From an uncultured Clostridia bacterium (GTDB taxonomy: Bacteria; Bacillota; Clostridia; Christensenellales; Aristaeellaceae), in the NCBI GenBank assembly GCA_937874275.1, contig CALNAU010000196.1:1-45939 (forward strand): DNA of 45,939 nt, written 5' to 3'. Numbering within the stretch: position 1 is the first letter of the stretch; each line of letters begins with the position of its first letter. The translations under genes were made by a program, and so were the position numbers. Shown piece after piece: positions 33,907 to 42,985 of this stretch. Under the pieces are notes generated by a model. That model was not told where the DNA came from and did no database searches. It saw only the letters and a list, made by a program, of their open reading frames with translations.

Positions 33907-35222
33907 TTCGCGCACACCTCCTGCACAGCATTGACCACTTCATCAATGGTCTGTTTGCTCAGCTTTTCGGTGACGCACCATAGCATATTGCCATCCACCG
34001 GCAGACCGCTGAGGATGCCCTTCTCCATCAGGGCTGCTTCCAGCGCCTTGGCCTCCATGGGGGTAGTGGTCACAAACTCATTGAAGAAAGCGCCATCATA
34101 GGCCAACTTAAACCCCGGTATCCGGGTCAGCTGGTCGGCGAAGTAATGCGCTTTGTGGTAACAGAGTTCTGCCGCGCGGCGAATGCCCTGAGGCCCCATG
34201 GCAGACATGTAGACAGCCGCTGTCATGGCACACAGCGCCTGGTTGGAGCACACGTTGCTGCCTGCCTTCTCCCGGCGGATATGCTGCTCGCGCGCCTGGA
34301 GGGTAAGCACAAAGGCTCGACGTCCCTGGTTGTCTTTGGTTTCGCCCACAATGCGGCCGGGCAGGGAGCGGGTCAGCTCTTTCTTCGCTGTCATAAAGCC
34401 CAGGTATGGGCCACCGTAGGAAAGCGGGATGCCCAGCGGCTGTCCCTCGCCTACTGCGATGTCCACGCCATATTCCGCCGGGGTTTTGAGCATACCGAGC
34501 GAGATGGGATACACGCCCATGATGGCCTTAGCGCCGGCTTTGTGCGTGATGTCAACCAAGGATTGCGCATCCTCAATCTGGCCGAAGAAGTTGGGCTGCT
34601 GCATGTACACGCAGGCCGTCTTTTCATTCAGCAGCTGTTCCAGCGCTGCCGCATCCGTCTGACCATCCTTGACTGGAATCAACGCAAACGGAACGTCCCG
34701 CCCCCAGCAGTAGGTGCGGATGGTTTCAATGACCTCGGGATGTGCCGCGGCGCTCACCAGCACGCCTTCGCGCCGGCGGTCCAGGCACATCATGGCGGCC
34801 TCCGCCGCGGCCGACGCGCCATCGTAGACCGAAGCGTTGCTGACATCCATGCCCGTCAACTCACAAATCATGGTCTGGTATTCAAAGATGCTCTGCAAAA
34901 TGCCCTGGCTTAGCTCAGCCTGATAGGGCGTGTAGGTGGTCGAGAATTCTTCCCTGCTGGTGACGCTGCCCACGATGGCCGGGATGTAGTGGTCATAGGC
35001 GCCCGCCCCACGCAGCACGACGGGGAATGTCCGGTTTTTGGCCGCCATGCCGCGCATGGCATCGCGCACTTCCAGTTCGGATATTCCCTTGGGAATATTG
35101 AGCGGTTTGTTCAGCAGAACGCGCTTGGGTACATCGCTGTAGAGTTCATCAATGGCCTGATAACCTATGCTCTGCAGCATCTCCTGGCGTTCTTGCGGGG
35201 TGGATGGCAGATAGCTCCCCAT
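33903..35222 (-). CDS. gcvPA: Glycine dehydrogenase (decarboxylating) subunit 1
   Basis: Partner subunit of GcvPB. The two halves form the decarboxylase that transfers the aminomethyl group of glycine to lipoyl-GcvH. It has 439 residues: N-terminal YLPSTPQERQEML, GAGAYDHYIPAIV, FSTTYTPYQAELSQG and EYQTMICELTGMDVSNASVY, typical of the split form. The catalytic Lys is absent, as expected for this subunit. AAGGAGGGC precedes ATG 35222; only the gcvH stop separates the genes. Confidence 0.97.
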
Positions 35223-35223
35223 C

Positions 35224-35598
35224 TCAGCCCTCCTTGGTCAGCTGCTCATATTCTTCCGCGGTGAGCAGTTCTTCCCTGTCCCCAATCTCATTCACGCGGA
35301 CAATCCACGCCTCATAGGGAGCCTCGTTGATTTTTTCCGGCGCGTCCACCAGCTCCTCATTAACCTCGGACACGGTGCCCGTCACCGGGCTGATGATTTC
35401 GCTGACAGCCTTCACGGATTCGATATCCGCAAAGGAAGCACCCGCGGTCACAGCATCACCCACAAGGGGTACGTTGATATAAACGATGTCACCCAGTTCC
35501 TTCTGCGCAAAATCCGTCAGCCCAATAACGACGCTGTCCCCATCCTCTTTGACCCACTCATGGGACTTGGTATACCGAAGCTCTTTGGGAAAACTCAT
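35224..35598 (-). CDS. gcvH: Glycine cleavage system H protein
   Basis: Lipoyl carrier that shuttles the aminomethyl group between the P, T and L proteins. It has 124 residues from ATG 35598 (AAGGAGGAAGAG upstream); the longer frame to 35712 is artefactual. The lipoylated lysine is K63 in IESVKAVSE. Features YTKSHEWV and GDIVYINVP are typical. No lipoate ligase or dihydrolipoyl dehydrogenase lies in this operon; these must be encoded elsewhere. Confidence 0.97.
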   Translation of the reverse strand: MSFPKELRYTKSHEWVKEDGDSVVIGLTDFAQKELGDIVYINVPLVGDAVTAGASFADIESVKAVSEIISPVTGTVSEVNEELVDAPEKINEAPYEAWIVRVNEIGDREELLTAEEYEQLTKEG

Positions 35599-35641
35599 GT
35601 TACTCTTCCTCCTTGATATATGATGCGTTGCCGCATGGATT

Positions 35642-36736
35642 CTATTTTGTCTTGGCGCGGGTGTAGAACGGCAGCTCCACCACCTCGGCTGCCAGCTTGC
35701 GCCCGCGAACATCCACTATCAACTTCTCACCAACGGTAGCATACTCGCGATCTATCAAAGCCATCGCGATGGCCTTGCCCACAAACGGTCCCATGGTGCC
35801 GCTGGTGGTCTGTCCTATGCGCTGATCATCCTTGTACACATCGCTGCCTTCACGGGCAATGCCTCGGTCTGTCAGCGCTAGCCCCACCCGAATCTGCTTG
35901 GGTTCGCCCCGCTCTATCAGGGCCTGCTTGCCAATGAAATCAGGCTTGTCCATCTTGACAAAGAAGTCCAGCCCAGCCTGCAATGGTGTGATATCATCGT
36001 TCATTTCATGTCCATAGAGCGGCATGCCGGCCTCCAGGCGCAGCGTGTCGCGCGCGCCCAACCCGCAGGGTATCAGGCCCTCCTGCTGGCCGGCCTTCAG
36101 CAACGCCTCGGCCAGACCCTCGGCCGCCTCAGGCTTGCAATACAACTCGTATCCCAGTTCGCCAGTATATCCGGTACGCGATGCCAGACAATCCACGCCG
36201 GCGACATCCACATGGTCCCTGAATGTGTAGTACTTCGTCGGCAGCTTATCCGCATCCGCCACGCGCGCCATCACTGCGGGGGCATTGGGTCCCTGCAAGG
36301 CCAACTGGGCATACTGGGCAGACGAATCCGTGATGGTTACATCCCCCTGTGCATGCTGTTGAAACCAGCTATAATCCTTGTCCTTGTTGGCAGCGTTAAC
36401 CACCAGCAGGTATTTTTCCTCGGCAAACTTGTAGACAATGAGGTCATCCACAATGCCGCCGCGCTCGTTGCAGATGGGGCTGTAGCGCACACGGCCGGTT
36501 TCCATCCCGCTGAAATCGTTGGTGAGCATCCGCTGAAGGTTGTTGAGCGCATCCGGCCCTTCAACCCATATCTCACCCATGTGCGATACATCAAACAAGC
36601 CACAGGCGCGCCGGACAGCATTGTGTTCAGCGATGACCCCCGTGGGATACTGAACAGGCAGCAAATATCCGGCGAAAGGCACAATCTTTCCCTGCAGGCG
36701 TACATGCAGGTCGTACAGCGGCGTCTTCTTTTCCAT
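35642..36736 (-). CDS. gcvT: Aminomethyltransferase, glycine cleavage system T protein
   Basis: Transfers the methylene group from aminomethyl-lipoyl-GcvH to THF, giving 5,10-methylene-THF and ammonia. It has 364 residues from ATG 36736, with AGGAGGGG upstream. Typical motifs: TPLYDLHVRLQGK, GLFDVSHMGEI, RTGYTGELGYELY and the C-terminal GTMGPFVGKAIAMALID. First gene of the operon, directly behind the glycine riboswitch. Linked in function to folD in this window. Confidence 0.97.
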   Translation of the reverse strand: MEKKTPLYDLHVRLQGKIVPFAGYLLPVQYPTGVIAEHNAVRRACGLFDVSHMGEIWVEGPDALNNLQRMLTNDFSGMETGRVRYSPICNERGGIVDDLIVYKFAEEKYLLVVNAANKDKDYSWFQQHAQGDVTITDSSAQYAQLALQGPNAPAVMARVADADKLPTKYYTFRDHVDVAGVDCLASRTGYTGELGYELYCKPEAAEGLAEALLKAGQQEGLIPCGLGARDTLRLEAGMPLYGHEMNDDITPLQAGLDFFVKMDKPDFIGKQALIERGEPKQIRVGLALTDRGIAREGSDVYKDDQRIGQTTSGTMGPFVGKAIAMALIDREYATVGEKLIVDVRGRKLAAEVVELPFYTRAKTK

Positions 36737-36751
36737 GAAACCCCTCCTGTT

Positions 36752-36781
36752 AAAAAAGGCACGCAAACATGTTGCGTGCCT
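36752..36781 (-). terminator. Riboswitch expression-platform terminator before gcvT
   Basis: Stem AGGCACGCAA/TTGCGTGCCT (10 bp, arms 36757-36766 and 36772-36781), 5-nt loop, followed on the minus strand by TTTTT. It ends about 5 nt before the gcvT SD and follows the second aptamer directly, as expected for a transcription-attenuating glycine riboswitch. Confidence 0.8.
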
Positions 36782-36933
36782 CTGTTGTTGAACCTCGAGG
36801 ATTCCCCCGCAAGGCGGAGTTGCCTCTTAGGTGCATTTCTGCTTTCCAGAGTTTCGTCCCAATCCGGTCTTGTTGCCTGAGAGTTTTTGCTATCCCCTTC
36901 GGCGCCGCTGCGCAAGCGGTCTCTCCCGGATTG
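36782..36933 (-). promoter_or_regulatory. Tandem glycine riboswitch of the gcv operon
   Basis: Aptamer 1 (36860-36933) has an 8-bp closing stem CAATCCGG/CCGGATTG, the GGGAGAGACC arm, the core GCGCCGAAGGGG and the signature CTCTCAGGCAA. Aptamer 2 (about 36782-36859) starts with the usual linker GGGACGAAACTCTGG, but its core reads CACCTAAGAGG instead of the usual CACCGAAGGAG, and its 3' part CCTCGAGGTT differs from CTCTCAGG. Glycine binding is expected to relieve termination. The 5' end is about 10 nt after the ftsZ stop. Confidence 0.9.
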
Positions 36934-36942
36934 CTCAACCGA

Positions 36943-38316
36943 TTATTTTTTTGTGTTTCTGCGCAGGTACGCGGGTACCCCCAGGTCATCCTTTTCGGCT
37001 GCGGCCGGCTGCTGCGGACGAACGGGCGGCTGGTAGGGGTTTGCCTGTTGCACATAGGGCGGCTGGGTGGACGCGTAGGACTGCTGCGGCTGATACCCCT
37101 GCACATAGGGCTGTGGAGGCGTCATCTGCGGCACAGCGCTTGGGGCCGGGCGACCAGGGGTAGGGAAGAAACCGGTGGTATCCTGCTGGTCATACATGGC
37201 GGGAACCTGCGGCGCTTCAAAGGCGGGCGTTGTCCCTTCATGTACCTCAACAGGCGCACGGTTTTCATACGGATTGTAGGAGGCGGTGGCCGTGCCATAG
37301 GGCACCGAAGCCTTGAACGGTTTTTTCTTGGATTCGCGGGTTGGGAATGCTGTCTTTTCAAAGCCGGTCGCGATGACGGTGATGCGCACCTCATCCTTCA
37401 GGCTGTTATCCACACCGGCGCCAAAGATGATGTTGGCCTCGCTGTCGGCGGCTTCCTGAATCAGGCGGGCAGCCTCGTTGATATCCAGGATCGGCATATC
37501 CTCGCCGCCGGTGATATTGATGAGCACCGCGCGGGCACCATCGATCTTGGTCTCCAGCAGGGGGCTTGCAACCGCGTTCTTGGCGGCCTGCACCATGCGG
37601 TTCTCGCCCTTGCCGGTGCCGATGCCGATGTGTGCCATGCCGCCGGACTCCATGACGGTCTTGACGTCGGCAAAGTCCAGGTTGATGGTGGCGGGCAGGG
37701 CAATCAGGTCGGAAATGCCCTGGATGCCCTGGCGCAGCACGTCATCGGCCACGCGGAACGCTTCCATCATGGAGGTACCCTTGCTGACCACCTGCAAAAG
37801 ACGATCATTGGGGATAACCACCAGTGTGTCCACATACTGCTTCAGCTCGTTAATGCCCATCTCAGCATTGCGCATGCGCTGCTTGCCCTCAAACTGGAAG
37901 GGCTTAGTGACCACCGCGATGGTCAGGCAGTTGAGCTCGCGGGCGATATCCGCCACCACAGGGGCAGCACCTGTACCGGTACCACCGCCCATACCGGCGG
38001 TAACGAACACCAGGTCAGCGCCCTTAAGCAGCTGGGCAATTTCTTCCCTGCTCTCCTCGGCAGCGCGCTTGCCAATCTCCGGCACCGCGCCAGCACCCAG
38101 GCCTTTGGTCAGCTTCTCGCCAATCTGTAGCGTGACATCGGCCTTAGAGGCCGTCAACGCCTGCCGATCTGTATTGACGGCAATGAATTCAACGCCCTTC
38201 AGCTGAGCTTCCACCATGCGGTTGACTGCGTTGGCGCCACCGCCACCACAGCCAACCACTTTAATAGACGCAAAGGATTGCTTTTGTTCCTGATCAACCT
38301 GCTGCAGTTCAAGCAT
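36943..38316 (-). CDS. ftsZ: Cell division GTPase FtsZ
   Basis: Tubulin homologue that forms the division ring. It has 457 residues, long for FtsZ (about 350-390 is usual). GTPase domain: VVGCGGGGANAVN (20-32), the tubulin signature GGGTGTG (110-116) and T7-loop-region residues NLDFADVK. Then comes a linker of about 110 residues rich in Pro, Gln and Tyr, and the conserved C-terminal peptide DDLGVPAYLRR, the docking site for FtsA and similar partners. GGAGGAC precedes ATG 38316. Co-transcribed with ftsA. Confidence 0.98.
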   Translation of the reverse strand: MLELQQVDQEQKQSFASIKVVGCGGGGANAVNRMVEAQLKGVEFIAVNTDRQALTASKADVTLQIGEKLTKGLGAGAVPEIGKRAAEESREEIAQLLKGADLVFVTAGMGGGTGTGAAPVVADIARELNCLTIAVVTKPFQFEGKQRMRNAEMGINELKQYVDTLVVIPNDRLLQVVSKGTSMMEAFRVADDVLRQGIQGISDLIALPATINLDFADVKTVMESGGMAHIGIGTGKGENRMVQAAKNAVASPLLETKIDGARAVLINITGGEDMPILDINEAARLIQEAADSEANIIFGAGVDNSLKDEVRITVIATGFEKTAFPTRESKKKPFKASVPYGTATASYNPYENRAPVEVHEGTTPAFEAPQVPAMYDQQDTTGFFPTPGRPAPSAVPQMTPPQPYVQGYQPQQSYASTQPPYVQQANPYQPPVRPQQPAAAEKDDLGVPAYLRRNTKK

Positions 38317-38355
38317 GGTTTGTCCTCCTCACATGTGCGTGGAATCGTTGGGGCA

Positions 38356-39534
38356 TCAGCCGCCGAACAATCCGCGGAAAAAGCCGCCGATGCCGGTTTG
38401 CGGTGCGCCTGCCCCTGTCTTTGTATCAATAATCAAATCCAACAGCCCCAGGGCACTGGAGTAAATGGGGCTGGAAAGCTTGACCGCCTTGCGCGGTAAA
38501 TCCCGCACCGGCCGGCCAAGACATTCTGATAAAAACTCGCGTCCACCCCGGTTGATGGCCAGGCCGCCGCCCGTCAGATACACGACAGACCAGTTGCCCA
38601 AGCGTACACCGGACGTTTTGACGCAATCGTTGATGGCTTCGCAAATCTCCTCGGCCCGGGGCACCAGAATGTCCGCCACCTTTTCATAATCAAAGGTCTG
38701 GGTTCTGCCGTCGGCGGAGGTGATATCAAACGTGGGCTGTGACGTCGGCGCGCCAAATGTGTATGCGCGCTTAATCTGCTCCGCCTGATCCAGTGGAATA
38801 TCCAGGCCGTAGGTCAGGTCGGCGGTGATGTGACCGCCGCCCAGCGGGATGTTGCGATGGAAGATAATGGTATCGCCTTCAACCGCCATCACTTCAGTTG
38901 TCAGATACCCCATGTCAATCAGCAGGGCTGTGCGGTCGCGCTCCTCATCAGAAATATAGAGCATAGCCTCGCCCATCGGGGTGGAAAAGAAACCGCTGGC
39001 GTTCTTACCAATGGCACGCAGTCGCTCTGATACATCGTCGATGAAAAACTGATCGGCAATCACATACGAAATCATGGCACGAAGCTCATTGCCATGCTGA
39101 TTCAGCGGCTCCAAAGTCTTTTTGCCATCATCCACCACAAACCAGGCCGGGCTGCGGTGAATGGGGGTGCCGCGCATTTCACGCACTTCTTCGTTGGCTA
39201 ACGCGAACAGAGTCTCAATGTCGCGGCTGGTGACATGCGGGTCAGCGCCCTGCAGGTCTACCTTGACCTCGACCGTATATACACGGCTGAACTGACCTGG
39301 CACCCCCACAAAAATATCCCTTGTGTTGGTGCGTGCCTGTTCTTCCGCGGTTCGAATGGCTTGAGCGATGGTATCGTTTACCATGTCCGGGTTGTTCCAG
39401 CGGGCATCCGCAAACCCGTCATAGGGTGCAATGCCTGCGCCTGTGATATCACAGCGCTGCCGGCCCGAGACTTCTGCCACAAGGGCTACCACCTTGCTCG
39501 TGCCAAAATCGATGACCGTGATTGTGCTTTTCAT
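38356..39534 (-). CDS. ftsA: Cell division protein FtsA
   Basis: Actin-like membrane tether for FtsZ. It has 392 residues: N-terminal phosphate-1 loop VIDFGTSKVVALV, an SHS2/1C-type region (about 85-165), a second nucleotide motif LLIDMGYLTTEV (about 204-215), and VVYLTGGGLAINRGG (phosphate 2/adenosine). The C-terminal peptide IGGFFRGLFGG forms the likely amphipathic membrane anchor. It has its own promoter after the ftsQ stop and is followed by ftsZ. Confidence 0.93.
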   Translation of the reverse strand: MKSTITVIDFGTSKVVALVAEVSGRQRCDITGAGIAPYDGFADARWNNPDMVNDTIAQAIRTAEEQARTNTRDIFVGVPGQFSRVYTVEVKVDLQGADPHVTSRDIETLFALANEEVREMRGTPIHRSPAWFVVDDGKKTLEPLNQHGNELRAMISYVIADQFFIDDVSERLRAIGKNASGFFSTPMGEAMLYISDEERDRTALLIDMGYLTTEVMAVEGDTIIFHRNIPLGGGHITADLTYGLDIPLDQAEQIKRAYTFGAPTSQPTFDITSADGRTQTFDYEKVADILVPRAEEICEAINDCVKTSGVRLGNWSVVYLTGGGLAINRGGREFLSECLGRPVRDLPRKAVKLSSPIYSSALGLLDLIIDTKTGAGAPQTGIGGFFRGLFGG

Positions 39535-39623
39535 CGAACGTCATCCCCATTCCTCCGGACAAATCGCTGCATAACTTGCCATCACGCAACAAAATCCCCG
39601 AATGATAGCCATTTGGATATCTT

Positions 39624-39652
39624 ATTGTAACTGTTTTGTGACAACTTAGCAA
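39624..39652 (-). promoter_or_regulatory. Candidate promoter of ftsA-ftsZ
   Basis: Minus-strand -35 TTGCTA (39647-39652), 17-nt spacer, -10 TACAAT (39624-39629), about 90 nt before the ftsA start. The outer arm of an inverted-repeat structure lies in the spacer. Confidence 0.6.
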
Positions 39653-39700
39653 GTGCTTCATTTGAAAATTCAGTCTGGTCTCAAATGATGGTCACAAAAC
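39633..39700. repeat. Nested inverted repeats in the ftsQ-ftsA spacer
   Basis: Outer arms GTTTTGTGAC (39633-39642) and GTCACAAAAC (39691-39700), 10 of 10 pairs. Inner arms TCATTTGA (39658-39665) and TCAAATGA (39681-39688), 8 of 8 pairs. They could form a hairpin in an ftsQ read-through transcript, or provide paired protein sites on DNA over the ftsA promoter. No T tract follows, so a plain terminator is not favoured. Confidence 0.6.
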
Positions 39701-39711
39701 AAACCGGGGTG

Positions 39712-40560
39712 TTAAACAGAATCCGGTCGGTATGTGGCTTCCCCCGGCACTGTTGCCTCGATGACGCCACCTGTATGCTGACGTCTCTTCAGTTCCTCAA
39801 TGACAGCGCGTACCGTACCAAGTTTGGCGCGCAAATGGTTGCTGTCACCCAAGTGGACGGAAAAACCGTCCCGGGTAGTCATGTATATGCTGGTGGGTTC
39901 GGATAGGTTGATGTCTTCAATCTGTTGGGCATACCCCTGATTGAGCAGCTCCTGTATCAGGCCGATGGCAGCCTCCACTTGTCCTACCTTGGTACTTAAC
40001 GGAGGTTTGCCTTCGCGAATGTCGCGCAATGCTAATCCGGATACCGTCATCAGGGTATTCACCTCTCCCAGGTTGCGGGTGCTTTCCAATATCATACCAT
40101 CCTCAGCCATGATATAGGCAATGCCGATATAATTGATGCTGGCGATGGGCTGGCGCTCATGGACATATAAGAACAGTGTATTGGGAAACACCTTCTGCAT
40201 CCGCTCATAAATCAGATATCGGTTGGCGTTGATGCCCTCCCGAATTCGCTCTTCGTTGATATTGAAATAGTTGCTGGACGGTCCCAACCCCGCGGATAGA
40301 GCTACCTGCTGCCAGGATAGGTTGTGTATGCCAACCACACGAACATTGCGAATGGTGAATACCATGCCTCTGAGGATAAACGCAAGGCTGACCGCAATCA
40401 GCAAGGTGCAGGCGATAATCAGGATACGCCGCTCGGGCGTCATAGGCCCATTTACTTGTGGTTCCTGATCCCCGCCTTCCCCCTGTGGCGATGGGTCCGG
40501 CTGCGGCCAGTTTTCCGGCACCTCCGGTGGCGGATAGTACTCAAACCCTTGATTAGCCAT
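39712..40560 (-). CDS. ftsQ: Cell division protein FtsQ/DivIB
   Basis: Bitopic division protein of the FtsQ-FtsL-FtsB complex. It has 282 residues: a cytosolic Pro-, Gln- and Gly-rich N-terminus (about 1-42), one membrane helix (about 45-65, ILIIACTLLIAVSLAFIL), a POTRA domain (about 68-140, FTIRNVRVVGIHNLS) and a beta domain with FPNTLFLYVHERQPIA. ATG 40560 overlaps the murD stop by 8 nt. It is followed by a 177-nt spacer with a promoter and inverted repeats. Confidence 0.92.
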   Translation of the reverse strand: MANQGFEYYPPPEVPENWPQPDPSPQGEGGDQEPQVNGPMTPERRILIIACTLLIAVSLAFILRGMVFTIRNVRVVGIHNLSWQQVALSAGLGPSSNYFNINEERIREGINANRYLIYERMQKVFPNTLFLYVHERQPIASINYIGIAYIMAEDGMILESTRNLGEVNTLMTVSGLALRDIREGKPPLSTKVGQVEAAIGLIQELLNQGYAQQIEDINLSEPTSIYMTTRDGFSVHLGDSNHLRAKLGTVRAVIEELKRRQHTGGVIEATVPGEATYRPDSV

Positions 40561-41983
40561 TGGTACCGCCTGTCGGTGGTTCGTGCAATTGATTCACCAG
40601 TTCCTTAAAACGCCTCCCGCGCTCCTCATAATCCGAAAACTGATCAAAGGATGCGCATGCCGGCGACAGCAATACATTAAAACCATGTGTCGCAAGCTCA
40701 TGTGCGCGGTCGAAAGCAGCCTGCATATTGGTCCTATGCTCAACGTCGCCATAGCCCGCCAGACGCAGCGCGCGTTCAATGGCGTGTGCTGTCTGCCCAT
40801 ATACAATCACATGGCGTACCATGCCACTGTTCTGGATGACCTCGGCGAGTCGGTCAAATGGTATCTGTTTGTCCACCCCACCGGCAAGCAAAATCGTGGG
40901 GACCCGCATTGCCTCCACAGCCTTGATGGTCGCGTCCGGGTTGGTGCCCTTGCTGTCGTTGATGTACCACACCCCAGCAACCTCGCGGACAAACTCGATG
41001 CGGTGTTCCACCCCGGCAAAACTGCGCAAAGCATAACGAATGACGGCGGGCGGTACCCCGGCAATGCCTGCGATTGTCGTGGCAGCCAAAGCGTTTTCCA
41101 GGTTATGGGCACCGGGGATGCGGATTTCTTCCACCGCGCATACCTGTTGTTCGACATCATCCCAACGCAACATCAACATCCCGTCGCGAACAAACGCGCC
41201 CTCATAACCCCAATCTGTTTTGGAGAACATCGCCACCCGCCCCTGCAGCCCATCGCGCATGGCAAAAACAAGCGGATCCTCTGCGTTGAGCACTGCGATA
41301 TCCCCCGTGGTCTGACGGCTAAAGATGCTTCCCTTAAGCGCGGCATATCGAGCCAGGCTGCCATGACGGTTTAGGTGATCGGGGGTAATATTCAACACCG
41401 CCGCTATGGTTGGGTGGAAGTGTTGCACCGTTTCCAATTGGAAGCTGGACACCTCTACAACGTAAACATCGTCCTCTTTGCCCTGAGCAACTGCGGCAGA
41501 CAAGGGATGCCCGATGTTGCCGCACACATGCACCACGCGCCCTGCCTGCCGAAGGATTTCGCCAAGCAGTGTAACCGTGGTGGTCTTCCCATTGGTGCCC
41601 GTAACGGCATACAGGGGACCCCTCACGAAACGAGCCCCCAATTCCAACTCGCCCAGTACCGGGACATCTTGCGCAATTGCCTGAATGATGATGGCCGCAT
41701 CCAGCGGAATGCCGGGGCTGACAATGAGCACGTCTGCGTGCATGAGCGCCGATTCCGGCGTGTGGCCTGCTATAAGCTCACACCCCTTCTCAATCAGCTG
41801 GTCTATCTCCTGCGAACGTAATTCCTCTTTCGTTTTTGTATCCCACAGAATTGGCTGAGCGCCTGCCAGCAACAGCAGATGCGCAGCGGCAACCCCACTG
41901 CGCGCCAAACCGGCGACCACCACACGTTTGTTCCCCCAGTGATAGCCGGTGTTGTCTTGCATAGTATGGTGCATTTTCTGCAA
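40553..41983 (-). CDS. murD: UDP-N-acetylmuramoyl-L-alanine--D-glutamate ligase MurD
   Basis: Adds D-Glu to UDP-MurNAc-L-Ala in peptidoglycan synthesis. It has 476 residues: an N-terminal Rossmann-like domain (VVVAGLARSGVA), an ATP P-loop GTNGKTTT (129-136), LNITPDHLNRHGS, and a C-terminal domain with NDSKGTNPDA and LLSPACASFDQFSDYEERG. The start is TTG 41983 with GGAGGCG upstream (ATG 41974 possible). It lies 12 nt after mraY. Confidence 0.97.
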   Translation of the reverse strand: MQKMHHTMQDNTGYHWGNKRVVVAGLARSGVAAAHLLLLAGAQPILWDTKTKEELRSQEIDQLIEKGCELIAGHTPESALMHADVLIVSPGIPLDAAIIIQAIAQDVPVLGELELGARFVRGPLYAVTGTNGKTTTVTLLGEILRQAGRVVHVCGNIGHPLSAAVAQGKEDDVYVVEVSSFQLETVQHFHPTIAAVLNITPDHLNRHGSLARYAALKGSIFSRQTTGDIAVLNAEDPLVFAMRDGLQGRVAMFSKTDWGYEGAFVRDGMLMLRWDDVEQQVCAVEEIRIPGAHNLENALAATTIAGIAGVPPAVIRYALRSFAGVEHRIEFVREVAGVWYINDSKGTNPDATIKAVEAMRVPTILLAGGVDKQIPFDRLAEVIQNSGMVRHVIVYGQTAHAIERALRLAGYGDVEHRTNMQAAFDRAHELATHGFNVLLSPACASFDQFSDYEERGRRFKELVNQLHEPPTGGTNG

Positions 41984-41995
41984 TTGAATCGCCTC

Positions 41996-42985
41996 CTACC
42001 CCATCAAGGGAATGGCCATCAGAGCTGCAAGAACGCTTAGGACGAGCGTCACTAATGCGTACATGCGCACAATTTGGTTTTCCTTCATGCCGGAGAGTTC
42101 AAAATGGTGGTGAATGGGCGACATTTTGAAAATTCTTTTGCCGTGCGTCGCCTTAAAGTAAAGTCGCTGCATGATAACCGATACGGAAGACATAATCATG
42201 GTGAACGCGATGGGCAGCAGCCAGAACTGCAGCCCAAGCACCATTGCAACCGCCGTTACCGCGCCGCCTATAAACATGCTGCCAGTATCGCCCATAAAAA
42301 TCTTGGCCGGGTAGCGGTTGAACACAAAAAAGCCGGCACAGGCACCTGCCAGAGCAAAGCTTAGAATAGCCGGCGCCATGCCATCCACCACAGCAAATAG
42401 CGGGCTGATTGCCAGCGCAATAACACCAAAGGCAATCGCCCCAACCACTGTGACCGAGGACAGCAAACCATCCGCGCCATCCTGTAAATTGGCGCTGTTG
42501 ATCATAAACATATACAGCAGCGTCATCAAGGGGATGTACAGAATGCCAAGATCCCATGTGCGCGATGAAAATGGCAAGTGAATGTCGCTGCCGATGCGCG
42601 TATAGCAATACATAGAAAACAGCAAACCGGCAAGCACCTGCCCCATCAGCTTTTGCTTGGGGCGCAAGCCCTCGTGCTCTTTCTTGATGTTCTTGTGATA
42701 GTCATCCACAAAGCCCACCGCCATGGCCGCAAGAGCGGCCAACAGCATTGGCAACATTTGCCACGCTACGCCTTTTATGAACGCAAACACAAGGCTGACG
42801 ACCACACAAGCGGATGCAATTAAAAGACCGCCCATGTTGGGCGTTCCTTTCTTGCTTAGATGAGCCTGTGGTCCCAACTCATAGATGGTTTGACCGTGCT
42901 GCCTCTCCTTGAGTATGCGAATCAAGGGAGGCATGAAGACCAGCACCAGCAAAAAAGCAGGGATGGCCGCAACGACAGCCATCAT
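41996..42985 (-). CDS. mraY: Phospho-N-acetylmuramoyl-pentapeptide transferase MraY
   Basis: Integral membrane enzyme that makes lipid I from undecaprenyl phosphate and UDP-MurNAc-pentapeptide. It has 329 residues and about 10 membrane segments. Motifs: KKGTPNMGG, VDDYHKN (catalytic Asp pair), NSANLQDGADGL, MGDTGSMFIGG and the HHHFE loop PIHHHFEL. ATG 42985 overlaps the murE stop as ATGA. Confidence 0.98.
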   Translation of the reverse strand: MMAVVAAIPAFLLVLVFMPPLIRILKERQHGQTIYELGPQAHLSKKGTPNMGGLLIASACVVVSLVFAFIKGVAWQMLPMLLAALAAMAVGFVDDYHKNIKKEHEGLRPKQKLMGQVLAGLLFSMYCYTRIGSDIHLPFSSRTWDLGILYIPLMTLLYMFMINSANLQDGADGLLSSVTVVGAIAFGVIALAISPLFAVVDGMAPAILSFALAGACAGFFVFNRYPAKIFMGDTGSMFIGGAVTAVAMVLGLQFWLLPIAFTMIMSSVSVIMQRLYFKATHGKRIFKMSPIHHHFELSGMKENQIVRMYALVTLVLSVLAALMAIPLMG

